Origin: Deltaproteobacteria bacterium UBA7527
Lineage (GTDB): Bacteria > Desulfobacterota > Syntrophorhabdia > Syntrophorhabdales > Syntrophorhabdaceae
DNA length: 36,277 nucleotides
NCBI GenBank assembly: GCA_002478225.1
Contig: DLMV01000080.1
Coordinates: 67,447-103,723, forward strand
Direction of reading: 5' to 3'
Numbering within the stretch: the first letter of the stretch is position 1; every line of letters starts with the position of its first letter. The position numbers and the translations under genes were made by a program. Positions 32,301-36,277 of this stretch are shown piece by piece. A model generated the notes under the pieces. That model was not told the origin of the DNA. It saw only the letters and a list, made by a program, of their open reading frames with translations, and did no database searches.

Positions 32301-33230
32301 AAGACAGGGGCATTGCAGAGAAAGATCGACACGGGCATAGCGTATGCCTTTGGAAGTTCCTTATACAATGCGACACTGGATACAGACAGGAGCAATCAAT
32401 ATTCTCCGGGCTTCTACAAGGATGATGTCTTGTATGTAGGGTATACGCAATGCGCTGATTCTTCACCTACCGCAAGTTCAACATGGACCAAGGGCGGGGT
32501 ATTGAGACTTATTACAAAGGAAAATGCCAATCCTGACCAGTGGCAGGTAAGCACCGTGATCGATGGTATCGGGCCGGTCACGGCAGCTATTACCAAGCTT
32601 CAGGATAGAACAAACGGCAAGACCTGGCTCTTTTTTGGAACAGGGAGATATTTTTACAAAATGGGAACCAGCCTTGATGATCCGGGCAGCGCTACCGATA
32701 CCACAACATTGCGGAAACTATACGGGGTCCAGGAACCCTGTTACTCCGCTACCACGAATGATATTGACGATACATGCAGCTCATCTGTAGACAAAATGAC
32801 CCTCAAAGACCAGACAAGCGATCCTTCTGCAAGCATCGGCAGCGGATACAGAGGCTGGTATATAGATCTTGACGCGCCGAGCGGAGGCTACTTACAGGAA
32901 CGCCTTATTACTGATCCGCTCGCTGTATTCAGCGGCGTTGTCTTTTTTACGACGTTCAGCCCTTCTGCAGATATCTGCGCCGTAGGCGGCAGCACATATA
33001 TCTGGGCTGTCGATTATAGGACAGGCGGACAATCTTCGGCGCTATTGGGCAAGGCGCTCCTTCAGGTGTCTACAGGAGAGATCAAGGAACTGACCCTTGA
33101 AAGCGCTTTTACTCAGAAAGGCGGACGAAGAAGCGCGGCGATCACCGGTGTGCCTCCTAAAGGGCAGGGCCTTTCAGTCCTCCTTGCCCCGAGGCCGTTA
33201 AGAAAAATATTGCATATGCGGGAGAAATGA
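29310..33230 (+). CDS. pilY1: PilY1-like pilus tip/adhesin protein with von Willebrand A-like domain
   Basis: 1306 residues, similar to or slightly longer than known PilY1. A signal peptide ends near SEAQ (about 24). A vWA-like domain starts with VIDTSGSMG (metal site DTSGS at 49-53) and later has NFVILMTDGQWN; it is loaded with cysteines, especially at 70-170. Three acidic EF-hand-like loops are visible: DSNNDGNCQ at 355, DHNGDGIPDTF at 507 and DVDGDGTPDTF at 634. The C-terminal beta-propeller has the family markers LGDIVNSTPRI, MAYVGANDGMLHAF and EVWAYIPKNALPYL. Where PilY1 has its regulatory Ca loop, this protein has DTDRSNQ at 1024. The ribosome site is GGTAGG. An ATGA overlap couples it to the next gene. 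Confidence 0.92.
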   Translation: MKILFRIFLLSLFLLSSPVLSEAQVMTDYCQMPSSIGTPVDPNVLLVIDTSGSMGWCAYTSTTGSGSCEITSGAAACTSGSERYCATTNYEGYFDPTKYYKPVDPSDETTLCDPSTSTCLWVETIPTGSPCIQTCTNWQCRNTNLGSCDPKGSHGCSSSKYACCTNWVASGDCNVNTGNYLNYKYMRRVDALRWALTGGKPQSCNNTIARCDPEVYPNSQLSCDAYGCILIGTDGTTLVKARWERITGNRGGLLFQLKSLSPKPLMGAMFYDTDGVNRTVYIGDFTASASYDGVQPYKNVITAINYEAPGGGTPTGPAMWDALNYLAQNSPQYGGPQPQTGEGNQWKNPMYRCIDSNNDGNCQGNEFVLVPCAKNFVILMTDGQWNRGGKPVATYCKIDSDTIETKSPDPVVPAYKMHKTGYTNVPTGIASYVESVYTIGLWLGGTGEKSLKNVAMYGSFDRLNTWPGGTSGYPLSTCSPVDDCCSTANCGKGSSCTAIPASHPDWDHNGDGIPDTFFKAENTVEIKEKIIDIILDILRHVSSGSAVSILASSEGSGASLLQAVYFPRKNFGTTEIDWIGKMHNLWYYVDPYLASSNIREDTVPDKKLHLINDYVVQFYYDTTTNDTMVNRYQDVDGDGTPDTFIGKANLEDVKNLWEAGKALWARNISTSPRTIYTYLGGSSFTDLSVGNASTLQPYLQAVSLTEAEDIIRYIHGQDKTGYRNRTVTIDGTSGVWKLGDIVNSTPRIQSFAPINSYHLVPPNGYLDTTYSQFINQDSYKNRGMAYVGANDGMLHAFFLGNLKQSWDGKSAEERGWLQGSDLAKEVWAYIPKNALPYLRFIPDEDYCHIYFVDASTFLVEASINGNAGDSKTANSWRTILIGGMGLGGACRKTGDSCTNCIKTPTTDPSDPSKGLGYSSYFAIDVTEPDNPVFLWEFSHPQLGMSTSGPAIIRQGDSSTNGSWFVVFASGPTGPVNTYYRQFLGKSDQELRLFVLDLKTGALQRKIDTGIAYAFGSSLYNATLDTDRSNQYSPGFYKDDVLYVGYTQCADSSPTASSTWTKGGVLRLITKENANPDQWQVSTVIDGIGPVTAAITKLQDRTNGKTWLFFGTGRYFYKMGTSLDDPGSATDTTTLRKLYGVQEPCYSATTNDIDDTCSSSVDKMTLKDQTSDPSASIGSGYRGWYIDLDAPSGGYLQERLITDPLAVFSGVVFFTTFSPSADICAVGGSTYIWAVDYRTGGQSSALLGKALLQVSTGEIKELTLESAFTQKGGRRSAAITGVPPKGQGLSVLLAPRPLRKILHMREK

Positions 33231-33730
33231 AAAGGCAGGGCTTCACACTTATCGAGGTCTGTATCGTCCTTGCGATCATGGGCATCCTGGCGGGGCTTGC
33301 CTTCGTCAATTTCTCGGGCCTGGCGAACAAGTATAGCCTTGAAAACCAGGTGCGGGAGATGTATTCTGACCTGATGAATACAAGGCTCATGGCAATGAAC
33401 AAGAACAGGTCGCACTTTGTGGTGCTTGCTGCGGGTAACTACACTATCTATGACGACACAAGTCCGGCCCAAAGTGGTGATGGAATGCTCACCATAGGGC
33501 TCGACACACAGGTCCAAGGTGCAAAAATGCTAAAGTATCCAATGGTCTGGACAGGGGGCAGCCAGATAGAATTCGGTTCGAGGGGCATCTCCCGTACGCA
33601 GAAGACTATATGCGTCTATTCGACCTTGAGGCCGTCATACGACTGCATAAAGGTATCCTGGACCAGGATCATCATGGGAAAGCTTCAAACACAGGGGGTG
33701 TGCGGCGATGACAACTGCGTTGCGCAATAG
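33227..33730 (+). CDS. fimT: Minor pilin, FimT/GspH family
   Basis: 167 residues with a minimal leader MKRQG and mature start FTLIEVCIVLAIMGILAGLA, including Glu5. The spacing to NQVREMYSDLMNTRLMAMNK and the beta-rich C-terminal half with GSQIEFGSRGISR are typical of the GspH/FimT family, which primes pilus assembly and, in some bacteria, binds DNA. Four cysteines lie in the last 45 residues, including CGDDNC near the end. The start overlaps the pilY1 stop as ATGA, and the end overlaps pilV by 23 bases. FimU is an equivalent name in other systems. Confidence 0.88.
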   Translation: MKRQGFTLIEVCIVLAIMGILAGLAFVNFSGLANKYSLENQVREMYSDLMNTRLMAMNKNRSHFVVLAAGNYTIYDDTSPAQSGDGMLTIGLDTQVQGAKMLKYPMVWTGGSQIEFGSRGISRTQKTICVYSTLRPSYDCIKVSWTRIIMGKLQTQGVCGDDNCVAQ

Positions 33731-34094
33731 AAAAGGCTTTACGCTTATCGAAGTGCTCGTCGCCATTTGCATCCTTTCGATAAGCATGCTGGCTATCCTT
33801 GAGGCAGTGGTGATAGCTATGGAGCACAACCTCAACAATGTATCGCGGGATGAATCGGTCAGGATCGCAGAGGCAAAGATGAACGAGCTCCGGAACTCCA
33901 CCTTTTCCTCTCTTGCAAGCGGCGCAAGCAGCGTGACGAGGAATTTCAGGAACCTGACGAGGACATTCAACGTTCAATGGACCATCAATAATCTCTCTGC
34001 GAACAGCATCGCTATCGTAGTGATGGTGACGTGGACGCATAGGGGGATCCAGCATACGCACAGCATAACTTCGATGGTGAGCACGGATGTTTGA
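33708..34094 (+). CDS. pilV: Minor pilin PilV
   Basis: 128 residues. Leader of ten (ending RKG), then FTLIEVLVAICILSISMLAI with Glu5, and the conserved downstream segment ESVRIAEAKMNELRN, as in PilV/GspI-type minor pilins. The C-terminal half is short and beta-rich (FNVQWTINNLSANSIAIVV). GGGGGTG precedes the ATG. It overlaps both neighbours (23 and 8 bases), placing it in a translationally coupled set with fimT, pilW and pilX that would form the priming complex at the pilus tip. Confidence 0.88.
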   Translation: MTTALRNRKGFTLIEVLVAICILSISMLAILEAVVIAMEHNLNNVSRDESVRIAEAKMNELRNSTFSSLASGASSVTRNFRNLTRTFNVQWTINNLSANSIAIVVMVTWTHRGIQHTHSITSMVSTDV

Positions 34095-35241
34095 AAAGAA
34101 GCAGAAAGGGTTTTTAAAAGATCGGAGAGGGTTTAGTCTTATCGAGATGCTCATTGTGGTGACCCTTCTTGCCATTGTTGTCATCATGACGAGCGATACC
34201 TTTACGATCGTCATAAAACAGTCAGGGCAGCAGACAAAGATCGTGGAATCTCAGATGGAAGGGATCATCGGTCTTGAAATGTTGAGGACAGACATCGAGC
34301 AGGCAGGGTTCGGGCTTCCCTGGGCCTTTATGAATGCCGTTAACTATAGCGAAGCCAGTACGTCTCCGGCAGCAGAGTATGATGATGCACCATCGAATGT
34401 CCCCAGGGCTATTTTAAAAGGGGACGATGTCAATTATGTTGGTTATAAGCAGGGGTCCGATTACCTCGTGATAAAGTCCACGTCGGCAGGTATAAGCGAT
34501 ACTTCTCAGAAATGGACATACATCATTTACAACCAGGCCCCGAAGGCGTGGTCTACCGGCGCTTTATCAGCCGGTGAGAGGGTGGTCGTGATCAAGCCTA
34601 AGCTGGATATGGTCGGTCAGCCAAGACTGGTGGTGTTGACTGACGGTACCTTTTCTTGCCAGATGGAAGAGGAGACGGATGCGGGCGGCAATACCTATGC
34701 GACGGTGCCGGCCGGCTTCAGGCCGACCCAGCCCGGTGAGAAGTATATGATATACGGTGTTGATCCCGATACTCCCCTGAGGATGCCCTTTAACCGCACA
34801 GACTATTACGTAAAGATACCGGCAGCGATGCCCACCCACTGCGCCACAGGGACGGGGGTCCTCTACAAGGGGGTTGTGAGCCAGGGCAGCGGTACCCTCA
34901 CCGAATTGCCCCTCATCGATTGTGTTGCCGATATGCAGATCATTATAGGTCTTGACACCAACGGCGATGGAGTAATAGACTCCCGCGTCACAACCATAGA
35001 CGGTTTTAGCGCGCAGCAGATAAGGGAGCAGGTCAGAGAGGTAAGGGTCTATATCCTCGCACAGGAAGGCGAACGCGACAGATCTTATAAACATGGGTCG
35101 CAGATATTCGTGATCCGTGACACGATCGACGGCAGTGCTGTGCTTGTCAAGAACGTTGATCTTGGCACTATAACTGAATGGAGCCGGTACAGGTGGAAAC
35201 AATATACGCTGGTAGCTAAGCCGAAGAATCTCTACCAATGA
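34087..35241 (+). CDS. pilW: Minor pilin PilW
   Basis: 384 residues, in the usual size class of PilW/GspJ-like proteins. A 15-residue charged leader ends in RRG before FSLIEMLIVVTLLAIVVIM, with Glu5 present. EMLRTDIEQAGFGLPW is the characteristic PilW segment just after the helix. The large C-terminal part contains DTNGDGVIDSRV, an EF-hand-like acidic loop at about 295-305, and REVRVYILAQEGERD near the end. It overlaps pilX by ATGA. The Ca-like loop parallels those in PilY1 and the first pseudopilin. Confidence 0.9.
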   Translation: MFEKKQKGFLKDRRGFSLIEMLIVVTLLAIVVIMTSDTFTIVIKQSGQQTKIVESQMEGIIGLEMLRTDIEQAGFGLPWAFMNAVNYSEASTSPAAEYDDAPSNVPRAILKGDDVNYVGYKQGSDYLVIKSTSAGISDTSQKWTYIIYNQAPKAWSTGALSAGERVVVIKPKLDMVGQPRLVVLTDGTFSCQMEEETDAGGNTYATVPAGFRPTQPGEKYMIYGVDPDTPLRMPFNRTDYYVKIPAAMPTHCATGTGVLYKGVVSQGSGTLTELPLIDCVADMQIIIGLDTNGDGVIDSRVTTIDGFSAQQIREQVREVRVYILAQEGERDRSYKHGSQIFVIRDTIDGSAVLVKNVDLGTITEWSRYRWKQYTLVAKPKNLYQ

Positions 35242-35870
35242 CGGATACAAAAATGAAAAGAAGAAGTTGGAAAAAAGGCGTGGCGCTTGTTATCGTAATG
35301 GCGATAATAACGATATCGTCCGCCCTGATCGCTGTGATCGTCTACTTTGTCATGAAAGGGACGGAATACACTGCCCTCAACAAACGGTATCAGACAGCAA
35401 AAGAGGCATCTCTTGGAGGGATCGAGTTCTTTACAAAGGAGCTTATACCCCTGGCGGTTGGAGGGACGAACCTTTCAACCGTAGTGACCACCTTTAGTGT
35501 TATAAGCACCGCACAGGTTAACCCTGTGGTATCGGATGCATGTTTTCTTGCAAAGCTTCGAAGCGCAACTTCGAGCTGGCCGGTCGGATGCGACAGCACA
35601 CTCGATGCAAAAACCTCGGCGGATATAAGGCTGACGCTTTCCGGGACCGGAGGATCGCAGCCTTTTGATGTATACACGAAGATCGTTGATACGGTGGTGG
35701 GCAATACCAATACAAGCGGGGTGGTCCTTGAGGGCATGGGTGCAGCTGAAAGTGCGAGCGGCGTTATAACGTCACAGCATTTCCCGTTTATGTATACCAT
35801 AGCAGTGCAGGGTGAAAGAAAACACAATCCAGCAGAAAGGACTAACCTCGAAGTGCTCTATGCCTACTAA
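35238..35870 (+). CDS. pilX: Minor pilin PilX (GspK-like position)
   Basis: 210 residues. The leader ends KKG and the mature protein begins VALVIVMAIITISSALIAVIVYFV, with no Glu at position 5. This matches PilX proteins, which naturally lack Glu5 and are placed at the fibre tip. KRYQTAKEASLGGIEFFTKEL is the usual post-helix segment (family pattern around A...A..G.E). It overlaps pilW by 4 bases and the following gene by 11 bases, so the whole set from pilY1 onward is tightly coupled. Confidence 0.87.
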   Translation: MTDTKMKRRSWKKGVALVIVMAIITISSALIAVIVYFVMKGTEYTALNKRYQTAKEASLGGIEFFTKELIPLAVGGTNLSTVVTTFSVISTAQVNPVVSDACFLAKLRSATSSWPVGCDSTLDAKTSADIRLTLSGTGGSQPFDVYTKIVDTVVGNTNTSGVVLEGMGAAESASGVITSQHFPFMYTIAVQGERKHNPAERTNLEVLYAY

Positions 35871-36277
35871 GACACGACGAAGAACCATAAAGTTCGCGCC
35901 TCCGCCCAAAAAGAAGCTTTTCGATGCAAAATCAATAGCCTTTATAGTCCTTTTTTTAGCAGCCCTCATTGCGTATATTGTTTTTTCAGGTGGTGAGAAA
36001 AAAGAGACCGTTGCAGCGAAAGCAGATCAGGTAGGTCAGACCGTAGCAGGAAGAACAGTTTCGACAGAAGCTCAGACATTCGAGGCTGCCCCCGATAAAC
36101 CGTCGGTCACAAAAGCGAAATTCGAAGTTGAATCTGTTGACAATAAGGACAATCTTAAGGTCACAGCTGAAGGAAATACAATAGGCAATACGCCGGTTTC
36201 GTTCAGGTACGCATGGACGAAGAATGGCCAGCCCGTTGAAGGCGGAGGCGACAGCATCAGCGGGTTCAAGCGGGGAG
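35860..36277 (+). CDS. Membrane-anchored protein at the end of the pilus operon (cut by window end)
   Basis: An ATG at 35860, overlapping the pilX end by 11 bases, opens a frame of 139 codons with no stop before the window edge. A basic N-terminus (MPTKTRRRTIKFAPPPKKK) precedes one helix at about 26-43 (IAFIVLFLAALIAYIVF). Then come a Gln/Ala/Thr-rich linker and the start of a beta domain: FEVESVDNKDNLKVTAEG and RYAWTKNGQPVEG. The last part reads like the Ig/cadherin-like repeats with a YxWxKNG core found beside pilus genes in related bacteria; that is inference. Type II membrane topology with an exported C-terminus is expected. Confidence 0.75.
   Translation, partial: MPTKTRRRTIKFAPPPKKKLFDAKSIAFIVLFLAALIAYIVFSGGEKKETVAAKADQVGQTVAGRTVSTEAQTFEAAPDKPSVTKAKFEVESVDNKDNLKVTAEGNTIGNTPVSFRYAWTKNGQPVEGGGDSISGFKRG

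Noticed and set aside
34567..35250. A 227-residue open frame antisense to pilW
   Set aside because: Shadow of the pilW reading frame, with no domain, and opposite to operon direction.
35238..35870. Missing Glu5 in PilX as a sign of a defective pilin
   Set aside because: PilX-type tip pilins normally lack Glu5, so this is expected rather than anomalous.

Overview
The window is a chromosomal segment of a Gram-negative, probably anaerobic bacterium. The haem/sirohaem and cytochrome c assembly genes, a double-headed acyl-CoA dehydratase/reductase-type activase, a type IVa pilus accessory operon and several TPR membrane proteins together resemble Desulfobacterota or Nitrospirota-like genomes. That placement is inference from gene content; there is no rRNA or other marker in the window. 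I see no tRNA, rRNA, transposase, phage gene or CRISPR array.

Layout. (1) Positions 1-4234, minus strand: a tetrapyrrole and cytochrome c cluster, transcribed in the order acylphosphatase, precorrin-2 dehydrogenase, ccsA, hemA, hemC, then the first 13 codons of an unidentified gene. A 289-bp gap between ccsA and hemA holds two facing arrays of a 7-bp repeat. (2) 4282-8538, plus strand: a promoter, a 1383-residue CoA-enzyme activase and a terminator. (3) 8636-17387, minus strand: a housekeeping run guaB-guaA-dnaE-accA-pgi, almost gapless, with a likely promoter before guaB. (4) 17484-19444, plus strand: a promoter and the ATPase pair oppD-oppF, without permeases or a binding protein. (5) 19476-19624: a long imperfect palindrome between convergent genes. 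(6) 19632-24754, minus strand: a four-gene set of GT2 glycosyltransferase, membrane-associated methyltransferase and two tandem TMTC-like membrane/TPR proteins. A third, different membrane/TPR protein (24912-27077) diverges from it. (7) 27126-36277, plus strand: a type IV pilus locus with promoter, major pilin, a strong terminator, an atypical pseudopilin, prepilin peptidase, a small secreted protein, PilY1, FimT/GspH, PilV, PilW and PilX, and finally a membrane-anchored protein cut by the window end.

How they may work together. The pilin genes encode a pilus fibre, its priming minor pilins, a Ca-binding tip protein and the leader peptidase; the motor and secretin are not here. Immediately beside them lies what looks like a complete lipid-linked glycosylation module: a polyprenyl-phosphate sugar synthase-like GT2 plus three polytopic proteins with an acidic first periplasmic loop and periplasmic TPRs. 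The most interesting hypothesis in the window is that this module glycosylates the pilus or another surface protein. The sequence supports the components and their adjacency, but not the acceptor.
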